Shown here in pieces: positions 11,247 to 22,578 of a stretch of 64,000 bases of DNA. Under the pieces are notes generated by a model that was not told the DNA's origin, searched no databases, and was given only the letters and a program-made list of their open reading frames with translations. This DNA comes from Hemibagrus wyckioides (lineage: Eukaryota; Chordata; Actinopteri; Siluriformes; Bagridae). How positions within the stretch are numbered: position 1 is the stretch's first letter; each line of letters begins with the position of its first letter. Position numbers and translations under genes: made by a program. The stretch lies in assembly GCF_019097595.1 (NCBI RefSeq), contig NC_080712.1:20050146-20114145 (forward strand). The letters run 5' to 3'.

Positions 11247-11288
11247 GGAGCGGCTGACAGGGACAAGACCGTTCCCCCTGTCAGCTCC
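11247..11288 (+). promoter_or_regulatory. Inverted repeat in kcnma1 promoter/5' UTR
   Basis: CTGACAGGG at 11254-11262 pairs perfectly with CCCTGTCAG at 11276-11284. GGAG at 11247-11250 pairs with CTCC at 11285-11288 around a three-base bulge. The loop is 13 nt. It could be a stable 5' UTR hairpin or a two-sided protein-binding site; no function is shown. Confidence 0.6.
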
Positions 11289-11557
11289 GACTCAGCGCAG
11301 AACATTCAATAAAACATAACGCTGTTTCCTGTTCTAGTCGAAAACATCTAAACTGTGAAGAATTTGTCCTGTGCAACGTGTTTTTTTGGGCGGACATTTG
11401 TTATTAAGTTGGCGTCTATGAGAGAAATATCGATTTGTCGCCGCTGTCCCTGGATGGAAGACCGTGATCTTGGAGGCGCTCGAGCTGATTGAAGAGATCC
11501 GGTCATTTTGCTTCAGTTCAGAAGAAGGACAGCAGGACAAGTCATATAAAAGAAAAA

Positions 11558-11638
11558 ATGCCGTCGTGGCTCATATTTGCCGTTTATTTCGAATATTTTG
11601 AAAAGCCCTGTGAAAAGTCGTGGTTAATGCGGATTTAA
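11558..11638 (+). promoter_or_regulatory. uORF 1 upstream of kcnma1 (26 codons)
   Basis: The ATG in AAAAAATGCC (A at -3) opens a 26-codon frame ending in TAA at 11636-11638. It would act as a uORF only if transcription starts upstream of 11558. The next ATG (11639) follows immediately in the same frame. Confidence 0.45.
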
Positions 11639-11773
11639 ATGTGTCGCGCAGAAGGACCTCCTGTTTCTCTGTCGATCTCACGCCAAGCGACATTTTGGGT
11701 GAAGAAATTGTCATTCATACTGAGGAAAGACTGGGCTAGAGAACGCCACTGTTGCGCAGACAGGGCTTTTTGA
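11639..11773 (+). promoter_or_regulatory. uORF 2 upstream of kcnma1 (44 codons)
   Basis: The ATG directly abuts the stop of uORF 1 and the frame runs 44 codons to TGA at 11771-11773. It begins MCRAEGPPVSLS. No family was recognised, so a peptide product is not claimed. Its relevance is translational control of the downstream start. Confidence 0.4.
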
Positions 11774-11779
11774 AGCAAT

Positions 11780-11839
11780 ATGGCTGATGGCTGTGGCTGG
11801 GGGCGCTGGCAGGAGCTCTCCAAAGCTACTCGATGCTAG
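11780..11839 (+). promoter_or_regulatory. uORF 3 overlapping the kcnma1 start
   Basis: The frame ATG GCT GAT GGC ... TGC TAG has 19 codons, and its stop at 11837-11839 overlaps the first in-frame kcnma1 ATG (11833) in another frame. Ribosomes that use it cannot easily reinitiate at 11833 and would favour the later AUGs at 11887 or 11944. Confidence 0.55.
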
Positions 11840-12123
11840 CTGTGGCAGATCGCAACCTTTCCCGCGGCGGCGACGGCAGCTCTAGAATGACTAATAATAA
11901 CAACTACAATAAAAACTCGGACTCTTCTGTCTCCATATCCAGGATGGATGTGATCATCCCGTTCTCCGCAGACGTGCCGTGCGATAACAATGGCCAGCGC
12001 ATGTGGTGGGCTTTCCTCGCCTCGTCCATGGTGACGTTCTTCGGGGGTCTCTTTATCATCCTCCTGTGGAGGACCCTCAAGTACCTGTGGACTGTCTGCT
12101 GCCATTGTAGCATCAAAAACAAG
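11833..12123 (+). CDS. kcnma1: kcnma1 coding exon 1: N-terminus and S0 segment of BK channel
   Basis: KCNMA1 forms the tetrameric calcium- and voltage-activated BK channel in the plasma membrane. This exon encodes its extracellular N-terminus and S0 helix. The 97 codons run from ATG 11833, the first in-frame ATG after the stop at 11785-11787. Residues 1-37 are a Ser/Asn-rich variable tail ([14 protein letters not shown]). Residues 38-97 match Slo1 closely: [17 protein letters not shown], the S0 helix at about 57-79 ([18 protein letters not shown]), then [14 protein letters not shown]. Cys89, Cys90 and Cys92 correspond to the mammalian palmitoylated cysteines of the S0-S1 loop. Other in-frame ATGs at 11887 (M19) and 11944 (M38) match alternative starts known in mammals. 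The donor is AAG|GTAACC at 12124, phase 0. The a or b paralogue is unresolved. Confidence 0.93.
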
Positions 12124-12264
12124 GTAACCCCGGCTAGCCTGTTTACTCTGCTTCACATCAATATACACTTAAAATGGAGAAAACACATAATCCAATCCCA
12201 GACAGTGCTTAATAGTATACATAGGGTGTATTCAGAGTTGCCATATTGGGAGAGGGAAAAATGA
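12124..12264 (+). other. Read-through frame if kcnma1 intron 1 is retained
   Basis: The exon-1 frame stays open for 46 codons into intron 1 before TGA at 12262-12264. The added peptide ([20 protein letters not shown]...) resembles nothing I know and should be intronic noise unless the weak donor is skipped. An AATAAA at 13112-13117 could end such a transcript. Confidence 0.3.
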
Positions 12265-13789
12265 CAGGCCTTTGCAAACACATTTGTCAACGCTGGACAT
12301 TTTCATCACTGCTGATTAGAGCCAGTTCCGGGCCTGGGGTTTAACTTCACTGCGAATCATCTAGAAATGTCAGAAACATCATTGCTCTCTATTTTGCAGG
12401 AGGTTGAAAAGACATGTACACATGTTCTAAACGTTGCTTATTAAGTTATCTACAAGCAGATGTGCATGTTCACAAGGCATTTAGTTTACAATGTTACAGC
12501 AAAATGGTGTATTGAATAACAGCTGTAAAGTGCTATTTTTGGTGAGGTTTTTGTTATATTTAACCATGTGTCAGAGGAATACCTGGTAAAAGGAGTCTGC
12601 GGTGCCTGTGCTTTGCAAACATCAGGAAAAAATGAATGATTTGACCTCCAACCCAAACACAAGGCAGGGTCTGTACTTGCCTGACAGGCAATGTTGCTGG
12701 CTAACTAAGAAAATGTAGGCATTCTCACCTTGGGCCTTGTTCCAAATGGTGCCCTAAATGTTGTGGTCTTCCCTTAAGTGAGCCATTAAAGGATGATGTT
12801 GTCCAGGGAGTCACATGCTGAAATTGTAACCTGTTGTTGTTATTGTTTTAAGCATGATGCCATTCAGAAAGAATGGAGATTCACCATGTTGCATTGGCGT
12901 TATTTTACTCAACTGTCTGTGTGGGTGTGTTTACAATGATCATGAAACATTTTCTGTTTTGGTGAAGAGGCTGGCAAAATGGCTCTAGATTTATTTACAA
13001 CCATTTTGTCAGTTGTTTCACCAAAAGAGAAAATGCAGTAGATGAAACACTAAAACATATCAATGACCATGGCACAGTCAGTAGATGAAATAAGCTAATC
13101 GACTGAAGTTCAATAAATCATTTTGTTAAATTATTAATGAAAATAATTTTCATTAATACCTTTAAAAGCTTTGTTTAATTGATCCTACCTAATAATCTCG
13201 AGAGTTTTAGAGAACGTGTCAATATAGGCTTCATGACAGGGCAGTTAAGGGCAAGTAGAGGCAAAGGGAGGTTCTGTATTTTTTGTATTTCTTTAGAAAT
13301 TCACTGAATCTCTGCCCTCTAACTTAGAGGTGTTAATGCAGTTTCTTTTATATCTGATCTATGACGCTGAAATGGTTTGATTAAAATGCTATGTGGTAAA
13401 GTCACGTGCAGTCAGCAGTAGGGAAAGCCATGTTTGGCTGTATGTATCGATGCTTCTCTCACATTCCCAGTAATCCAGTCTAGTGACATAAACTCTCTGC
13501 AGCTGGTCACTCTAAACACGCACACCATAAAGTAACCTACAGACTTACAGGGATTTACACAGCTGTTCACTTCATCAGGTCTGTAAGTGGTAGACTGTGT
13601 AAAAATGGTCCTGGGTGCATTGCACAGTGCCTAGTCCTCTTTAAAATGGCATTGTTTTCATATTTTTCTTATTCCTTTATGTGCAGAGATTCACATGTTC
13701 TCCTCATTGTGGGATCCCTCAGATTTCCCTCATCTCAAAAACATTTCAGTAGTGGGATTTGTCCTTGGGAGCACACGCTGACATACTGG
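12265..13789. other. Unassigned intron 1 DNA
   Basis: No repeat family or coding exon was recognised. A single AATAAA lies at 13112-13117. Enhancers near a first exon are plausible but cannot be seen without cross-species comparison. Confidence 0.5.
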
Positions 13790-14095
13790 TTAGAGTTTGT
13801 ATGTTTTCCTTGTGCTTTGAGGGTTTTCTCCAGCACTTTGTTGTCCATAGTGTCTGTAGTGTAGTCCTAAATTGTCTGTAATATGTGAGTGTGTGCAATT
13901 GAGTTTCAAGTTTGTTGGGGAAGGCTCCAAACTTCCTGCAACCCTGTGTGGAATAAGCAGTACAGAAAAATGGATGGATTTGCCCTAGGTGTGAATGTGA
14001 CACTGCTATTGACTGGCATCCTGTAACCACCTTGTATCTAGTATTCCCAGGATAGACTCTGGATTCACCGTGATCCTGACCAAGATAAATCACAG
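13790..14095 (+). repeat. Two adjacent worn SINE-like 3' parts
   Basis: Sense-strand phrases typical of the teleost tRNA-type SINE body occur in order: GTTTGTATGTTTTCCTTGTG, then the AATTGTCTGTAATATGTGAG segment, then AAGGCTCCAAACTTCC and the tail AAAAATGGATGGATT at about 13981. A second tail-like copy follows (ACTGGCATCCTGTAACCACC, GATCCTGACCAAGATAA). The same consensus is much clearer at 38787-39070. Confidence 0.6.
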
Positions 14096-15789
14096 GGATG
14101 AATTAGAAGACAGTGTATGCTATTTCATCATATTATAGATGCTTGAAATGAATCACAACAACATACCATTTGTTTGTAGAAGATCTGAATAGATTTTTGC
14201 CATTAAGGTGTAAGGTGTAGATATCCACATTTTCCCATGCAGTTGTATTTGTTTAAAACTGTCTGACATTGTTTCCATGTATAATAAGTATTTGTTGACA
14301 ATTTGAGAAAGGTGTGATGATGTCATGGTGTTACATTTCATTTATTTAAATAATTCTCTGGGTATGAGTGTGCCAAGCTTGTTACTTATTTAAATGAAAA
14401 GGGTTAATGACGTCTGTGAAGTCTCCAGTCTTCATTACCTTTTAATTACCTACATGAAGGAGCGTTCCGACAGAGCAAGCAGCCCATCCGACACTGACAC
14501 GGTGCTCTGCCTCTTCAGAGGGAAGTTGTTGAAACACAATCAGGCCTATGTCTGGATCTTTAGCAACTGGGAGCACTGGAATTAAAACTCTTCATTTCAT
14601 TTTCAACACATCTCATTCCCTTTGTAATTTGGCTGCTCTAATGCTTGGTAAATGTGTATCCGATGGTAATTCGTGACTATCGAGAATGTCTCACAATATC
14701 CGGTTTCCTTAAAGACATGAGAACAGTGCTGAGGAAGATAATCACAGATGGTGGTGTGCTGGTGATTCTGGCTTTTACACCCAGTGCTTGTTAGGAGCAT
14801 TAAGAGGATGACTGTGGAGAACAGGCTTTCTTGGTATGGTGCTAGTAACAGGAGCAGGCTGCGACACAGGAAGAGAGTCAGAAAAGAGTCAGAGTCATAA
14901 CTTGCCCGGTTTGTCATACAGCACCGACTATGTTGGATCAAATATTTCTTCATGTATTGCGTATCTTTCATCACCTAGTAATGGTGAAGTGTAATTCACC
15001 ATTGAAGTCATTAAAGTTATTGGACTGTTAATTGCACTTTCCCGGTTAGAGCCAATGAGCTGCACTTACAGGGGCTTGTCTAGCTGGTGTTTACATGCTA
15101 GTTAGCCTTGTTATACAACATGGGGGGCATGGCAATTTACAGTTAACACTGCTCTGCTTTAGGCCATTTGCTTTTTCCTCAACGAGAATGTTGGCGTAAA
15201 ACAGAGTACCTTCTTTTTAGAACTGGGGAAAGGAGAAACTGTAAACATCCGTGCAAAAACCTCATATATTCCAGGTGACCGATTGTAAGCAACTTTCAAG
15301 AATTATAATTGAGAATGACAGATTATTCTGCCAGCAGTCATTATTTGTAGGCTGGTAAAAAGGGGGGAAATCCCACTGGAATTACACAGATTTTTTTTTG
15401 TTAATTCTACTTCTACTAATTTTTTAAGAAAAAAAGCCAGTTTGAAAGAAGCTGTTTTTATATCATGTGGGTTTTATGATAAATACTTTCTAATGCTTCC
15501 AATCCACTCAGAGCTGATACAACCAAATGCTTTTTTTCCCCTACAGCATCTATAATAAGCACAGAGAGATGTTTCTGTGTCCGAGGGATGATGTTTGTTT
15601 TCCTTTAATGCAGACAGGATTGCGGATACACGTTCTGAGGGTCTTGTGTATATGTGTGTACCCCCTCATGCTTGGCAACGCAACGGCTGCCGCTGAGCCG
15701 TCAGGCGAACAGCACACATTCAAAGATCAGCTGTCCCTCTTTGACACCTCCTCAGTGTGTCCCACACAGAGCTCATGTGGTCTGACTGC
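14096..15789. other. Unassigned intron 1 DNA
   Basis: The region is AT-rich and has scattered short frames. None has splice signals, domain motifs or family resemblance, including the 123-codon minus-strand frame at 14603-14974. No repeat was identified. Confidence 0.5.
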
Positions 15790-15990
15790 TTAGAACAGGG
15801 TTTCGCAACTCTTGTTCTGGAAACCCACTGCCTGGCACAGTTTCAGGTTCCTCCACCCATCTCCTGGAGGGCTTAATATGTTGCTGACATCTTGGGGCAG
15901 GTTTATTAGAAAACATGAAAGCAGGTAGGAAACATAAGAAAAACCTGCAGGGCTGAGGACTGGACTTAAATGCAATACACACTGACAATG
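15790..15990. repeat. Probable fold-back MITE remnant
   Basis: The left part (ACAGGGTTTCGCAACTCTTG, TTCTGGAAACCCACTGCC) and right part (AACCTGCAGGGCTGAGGACT) look like the two worn arms of a common fish palindromic element. Pairing is patchy, so this is tentative. Confidence 0.35.
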
Positions 15991-18900
15991 TAATAACCAA
16001 GGATGGGCAAGTCATACATTCTGTTATAAATCATAAATCTGTGCTAGACAACTGAGCAAGTGTGCTTTCTCAGTCCCATGTTTTGGTTGCTTGGAAGGAT
16101 AATTGACTAGGATGAAAAGTGGTAGCAAACAAAATGTAGCAATATATGGTGAGCTAGCTAGTTAATGACAATAATACAGAGTGCGAGAAATCAATGTCTA
16201 TATAATAATAACAGTCATATTCTTAGAAAGTTTCTAAAGTAGCGCAATGTTTTCTGCATCTTTTCATTCTGAGACTAAAAGCTGAGCTTTTCCAGGACTT
16301 TTGGAGATACCGAAACATACCATCAGCCCCAAACAGAGGAGACACACAGTCATGTTGAGGATCCTGTATCTTTGCACACTTTGAGATAGTAACCCATGAA
16401 GTCATATTCATGGTTGTCTTAGTCCTCTGCTAAAATGTATACAGGAACTAAAGGGCTCCTAAGGTTAGTGCTTGGACCCCTTAATAAGCAAATATTGAAG
16501 GTTTGTACAGTTCTCAAACTACTAAGAAAACATTTTGTGCTGCTGCAAGCCTGCAGCTTAACACCATATTTAAAAAACAAACAAACAAACAAAACTACAC
16601 TATAAGAACCCTTGGCTAAGCAAACACGCTTAGTCTGGGTCACTGGTCTAGGTTTCTTATTTTGTAGCCCTCGTGTAGATGCATTTAAAATGTCTGTTCA
16701 GTTAAGTGCAGTCTAGAGTGAACAGCACAGACCCATAATGGGTGACTGTTATAGTGCAGTGGCTAGAACTCATTTGGTGGTGACATTTGTGTAAGAAGCC
16801 TGTGGGTTGGCTGTGGGCTGCTGTGCCAGCAACTGAGCTCTTACATTTCTGTCATGCATTGTTGGCTGGTATGAGCATGCACTGAACGCAGGGCAAAGCT
16901 TGACCAGTATCCACTGCTGAATTTCTGGCATTGGAGCCAGTGACTGGGTTTTACAATCTGGATCCTTTAGTATATATTATAAAGACAAACAAAGAAAACA
17001 ACCCATTTTAAATCTTTTTCCTCTTGGCCAGGATTCAAACTACAGACAATTCTCGTTTTCAGCCGAGGACCAAATGTAATTTTATCGAAGTCACGCATCA
17101 TTGCGAACATATTTCAGTACTGACATAGTAATAAATGCCGAACAGCAGTAAAAGAAAAAAAGCTCTCTGTCCTGCTGTTACATCTTTTGTTTGTCACGAC
17201 ACTATTAATAGGACCTTAGAACCCCAATCATATTTAGCGGTGAGGTTCAAAAAGGAAGGTATGGGTGACTCCGAGAAAGAGCTCAACTGAAGTATTTCTC
17301 TCAGCAGGGAAAGCCTTCCTGAGCTAAGCCCCCTGATCCAGTAGCAGGCTCTCTGGCATGGGAAAACAATTAGCTTCTCTCACTCTCAGGCAAAGAGTTG
17401 AGCTAGAACTGCAGTGAGCCACAAAGCTCTGCAAGGCCCATCTTTTACCCCGGAGCATGGGGCCTGGAGAGGCAGCTGCTTCAGTTGCTTTGGTGTTTGG
17501 TGCATTTTGTAAGGACTAGCCACTGTCACTAGTGTCTCCTCTGACCCCTGGCTAATATTAACCGTAGCTCATGTTTCATGGAATATCAGTTGACTTTTAA
17601 AATTTTCCAATTAACCCTGTTGCATGGTTGCTCCAGAAGGCGATAGGATTGGGGGGCTCCTCCAGTGAGTAGCTGACTTGATCAATTATTTAGTAGGTGA
17701 CTCAATGATCTTTTTAAAATGAGACCTAAATACTGAGGCAAACATGTTTCAGCTTTTGTGTTTATCATCTCTTAAATATTCATGCTCCTTTCAACTCACT
17801 TGGTTTTTGTTATCTGCAATTAATAATGCAGCAGAAAACGTGGACAGGATGTTTACTTAATTATGTTTTTCTCATTAGTTTTTTTTCTTTAAGCTTAACT
17901 CCGTATACCTTCTCTCTTATAACTGCGTGTAGAAAAATAAAAAAGCTCACAGAGAGTGCTCATCTACCTACATCTGAAAAACCTCTAATATGCCTCTAAT
18001 ATGTTTGGGAGTTAAAACTGGAGCTTATGACTGTGCTAGCCAGATTTGACTGATCAACATGCTGACTGCTGATTTGCACACATCAGAATGAACTTAACAT
18101 CTAATTGGTGTTCAGAGCGGCGTGCATGATGCAGGAAGCCGAGGAGAGAAGAAGCACCGGCTAGAGGACGTTTCACTGACCTTCAGGCATGTGGGCTGCT
18201 TATGCTGGAGCTGCTCACTCATGTGCTTCCATTTTTCCCTTGTGTGCTGAGACGCTAATAACAGGTTGTAGCACTGATGGCAGGAAATGTTAATAACCTG
18301 TTTGGCTCCTAGCACACGCTAAAGTACATCAGTGTGATGGGATGGAATGGTTTCCATGGGTCTTTAGAGGTTAAGTGTTTGGTTGCTGGAGTTTTGATGA
18401 TGCTGTAGCCTGCAGTCTTTGAAATTAAACCACATTCTGTTTTTCGTACCTGTTGGCTGGTTAAATAAAAGTCTAGTTCTATTTTTTTTCCAAAACAACA
18501 GCAGCCTCAGTGCTGCGTATGAACATATAAAAGAGGACTGCACTGTAAAGGTGTGATGCGCTTTTATACAGTAAGCTGTCATGTTTCATTTAAATGAGAG
18601 GCTGTGTAGACATCGAGAATAAACGCTGTACAGCGGAGCTCAGTTTCACTGAGAAAACCTCATTAAAAATAGATGATAATACACTACCATATTGTTCGCT
18701 GATGAATGTTGGCATTCAAGGTATTAATCAATCAATAGTCTCAGTGCTATTGGGTTTCACCAGTGACCCCTGGGGGAGGACTATCCTGTATGTTTAGAGT
18801 GTGGGGTTAGGAGTGAGGAGCGGGTCAATATATATTGTTTCTATTTAAATAGCCTAAAAGCTATTTCAGTCATTACCGCCTTACGCTTAACTACCTTTTA

Positions 18901-21900
18901 GATTTCAGATCTGTTCGGACTGTAGCAGCATGCCCAATTTATTGCTTCATCGATTCATTGATTAGGTTTTATGTCCTGCTGAGGTCTGTTCAACTTCTTT
19001 ATTAAGGGACACATGTTTCTTTTTAAATATTTCCAGTATGAGCATTTCCAGTAACAGCCTCACCCAGGTTAATGAAACCAGGTTAATGAGTACATTTCCT
19101 GACTGTCTATGCATTTATGTACAAAATATTCAATAGGACCTCATTAAATATTGACAGGTATTCTTGCTCGAAAAACTAGTAGGCTTATATGTGTGATAAA
19201 TTAAAACAGAATGTCTTTTTTTTATTTGTCTTATTATTTTGCTTGAAGTTTATTAGGATCTAGATGTGTCAAGTGTCAGAGTGTGACCTTTTACTGGTAT
19301 TTTCTGAAGGCTCTTTTCATTTCCTTGCCTTATTATGCAATGCTTTGCAGCTAAAGTTACATAATAGGTTAGAATACATAATGCCTGAAGAAGCCTTTCA
19401 TCAAGTGTCTCAGTAAAAGTAATTACATGTTGTAAACATCTCCTCTCTTACATGCATTTCTTAAATTACAACTTCAACAATCTTCATATGAGCTGTGATC
19501 TGACATCTGTGACACTTAATAATGCAAACACCTGAATAATAAGCTTCGTTAAAATAGCTTGTTTAATCATATACATGCAAGTGTGTTCTCCCAAGGTATA
19601 CTTTGTGCTCAGCATTTCAGATACCTGATGAATTTATTTAGCTTGAAAATCCAGTTTCATGTTTCTGAGCTTTTTCGTGCCGGTGTTTGTTGTCATGTTC
19701 CTGCACACTGATGCATCTGAACACACCTGACTGTCACATCTGACACAGCCATTCACAATCCTCTGCTCACCGATGGATTTGACTCGTGCTGCGGCACTGG
19801 GCTTGTTAGCATTCGGTTGCTTCTCCACGTCTAAAGCGAAAAAAAGCAATTGCTTTGCCTGAGTGAGAGTGTTAAGTCTCACAGTTCTGAGAGCGTGCAT
19901 AATGCATAACTGTTTTCCAGCCTCAGTGATTCTGCTGAAATTCAGACTTTCAGCACCATGGAGAGCTCCATCATCTGCACTCTCTCTTGACCTGCAGTGT
20001 TTCTCAGCTGATCATCATGCAGAGAATGTGATGCACAGATTCCTGCAGCTCCAAGACAGGGTTTCATTTTAGAAATCTTTCAAATAAATCGAACTGTTCA
20101 AACCACCCGAGTGTGAACATTACGGAATAGAGAATTACTGATTTTCGAAACAAAAGAGAACTGGATATTGAATCTGTAGTTATGAAGTCTTTTTGACTAT
20201 TTTCTGTGACTTATTTTGTGACTTTGTGACTTTATTTTGAATTAGCCAGTTCATTTTCTGCCAGGAGTTTTTAAGTAACCCCTTCAACTCCTCTTTTCCC
20301 TGCAGTTTGGAACACAATGGAAAACAGAGAGAAATGTGCAGTCACATGGTCAAACACAGTCAACAACATCGCCCTACAGTCCATCCACTTACATACAATT
20401 TGTAATGATTCAGATACAAATTTTGTATATATGGCTTGCGTCATTATTTTGAGTTGCAAAGTTTTGGCTTCCTAAAGATAGAATCATTTTTAAAAATATA
20501 TATATATATATTTCATTTATTTATTGAGGAAAGTACACCTAAAATGTAAATCGAAAAAAAGGTTTTTTGGAAATAAGATATGTTCTGACATACACTAATA
20601 ATACTTTAAGGAAAATAAAATGTATAGGATGTATACCAAGCTATTGGTGTCTTCCTGTGGTTAAAATATCCATTAGTTGATTACGTGAGAGATTTCAGTA
20701 AGCAGTACTTTTTTATGTACCATCTGATTCATGTTTGTTTTTCGCTAAAACATGTATTTAAAGGAGCAGGAACTGCGCTCTACCACACTCATGCATTAAG
20801 TTGAATTATGTGCAATCCTTACAATCCCATGCTGGAATTCAAGCCCTGGCAATGTTCACTAAGGACCTACCCTTTCTATTTTGCTTTACTGTCAACTTCA
20901 TTAAGCATTTGCTGATTTGTGTTTGTTTGTGCTGTTGTATTTTTGAACCTGTTATTGTGTATTTGCTTCTGTTGTGTTTTCTGGATTGGCATTTTTTGGA
21001 TTGTGTTCTGCACATATGTGCCACCATGGTCTATATATTTCCTTTTTATTACCATTCTTAGTGTGCTTTTTAATTATAGCAACCTTCAGAGGTTTTGTGG
21101 ATTTCTTACTGAATCTGTGAGGGACAAACTCATACATTTTTATGTCTCTTCTGAAGAGCATATAAAGAGGAGTGCTGTGAAGAAAAGCACATGAATCTCT
21201 GGTGTCAAGGCTGGGGCTCAGAATCTCTGTCCTGCATAGTTTTATACTGAACAGTGTTGAAGATTTTTGAGCAGCACTGACTAATTTTCTGTCTGTAGGA
21301 TATTAAATTATTAAATACACTGGAGCACTGGTTGAACATGAATTTCAAAACTTCTCTTAAAATAAAAATTGGGTTCTTGATATGAATGGCATGCAGTAGA
21401 GTGAATCATCATTATAAGCCTGTTTATAATAAAAGCAAACTCAGACCACTCTTTCTGTTCTGATGACGACTTCAGGGACGTACCATCAAATGACCTGCTC
21501 TCTGTCAAAAGCCGTAATATGCAGCAAGATAAAAGACTGATATTGAAGCCTACTGATATAGTGCATTTTGTAATGTATAGTATTTATTCAAAGCACTGCT
21601 TTGATATGCTAATTTCGACTTGTGAAGACCTTTAGTTAGCAGTGCACACTTATTGGAGTTGAATTTGGGAGCTAAAGCTACACAGCTGCTCTGCTTTTCT
21701 CGAATGAACACAACTGCTCAAAGTGCTGGCACATGCTCAAAAGCTCAGCTTGCTCTCCCTCCACCTCCCCTTCCGCCTCCATTTTGAATTTTCCTACCCC
21801 CGTCCTGGCAGTAGCATATCTCTTCCTGAGTAGTAACCATGTTTGTTGTTTCTTTTCCTCTTTAACTCCTTAACACTGACTTGCAGCTCTGTTGGTCTTA

Positions 21901-22578
21901 TCACATATTCTTCATTTAAAACTCTGAATTTTCAGTGAGAATAAAAAGAGGCATGTAGATCCAAGGGTGAGGAAAATAGGTCTGGACCTACAGATGAGCC
22001 TTTTGAGTTTAATAGGTTAAGATGTATGGGGTTTTACCCTCTGGGAATACAAGTCATGTCTATGAGATAGTGGCTCTTGCCTTTCACCTCCACACAGAGG
22101 GTCAGGGTCAGAGTTGCCTTAGGCTGGCAGTTGCTTTTGAGTAACAACACAAGCGTGTACTTTTTTTTTTTTTTTACAATGTAACCGAAGATAGACCCGA
22201 GTAGTCGTTAAGCCGTCTCTCTGGGGACTAGCCAAGAAAATGTAATGTGCTCTTTAATTACTCGGACATTGCAGAATCCAGTTGTGTTCGTTGTCCATCA
22301 AGTCTACTTTCTTAAGTTGCCTGTTATTCTCCATTTCAGTTGTTTAAAATATCATGTAGAGAGTTAAACTGGGTTACTACACAAATGGCCATGCTTCATC
22401 TCCCAGAAATTCAACCAACCGTTATGCTGAATGAGTGGCTACACTGTTACTGTGCTACAAACTACCCTGAATACAGAGTTTAAGCATTATGCAGATGTGT
22501 GACACCTATGCAGTATCATAAAAGCAGAGTACAATGTCAAAGTTCTTGGATCATTTTTTACAGTACATTAAAAAAATA
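15991..22578. other. Unassigned intron 1 DNA
   Basis: About 6.6 kb contain only simple-sequence features: (CAAA)n near 16575-16591, a TA tract near 20498-20511, and a T-run at about 22161-22174. I see no transposase, SINE or exon. The longest frames here show no domain. Confidence 0.5.

Larger units (their letters stand above)
11150..11832 (+). promoter_or_regulatory. kcnma1: kcnma1 CpG-rich promoter and 5' UTR region
   Basis: CpG dinucleotides, rare in the preceding 10 kb, become frequent from about 11150 through exon 1, as in a CpG-island promoter. GC and GT runs (GTGTGTGTGTGCGCGTGTGT and GCGCGCGCGC near 11195-11230) and an inverted repeat at 11247-11288 lie in it. No TATA box in a convincing position was found. 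The transcription start cannot be fixed from sequence, so the promoter/UTR split is unknown. Three upstream ORFs lie between 11558 and 11839. Confidence 0.6.

Noticed and set aside
11836..12168. 110-codon minus-strand frame over kcnma1 exon 1
   Set aside because: It is an antisense shadow of the GC-rich coding exon, with no motif or splice signals of its own.
14603..14974. 123-codon minus-strand frame in intron 1
   Set aside because: The amino acid make-up is random-looking with no domain, no Kozak context of note, and no flanking repeat or exon structure.
19634..19900. 88-codon minus-strand frame with several cysteines
   Set aside because: The cysteines do not form a recognisable zinc-binding or secreted pattern, and there is no signal peptide or splice context.
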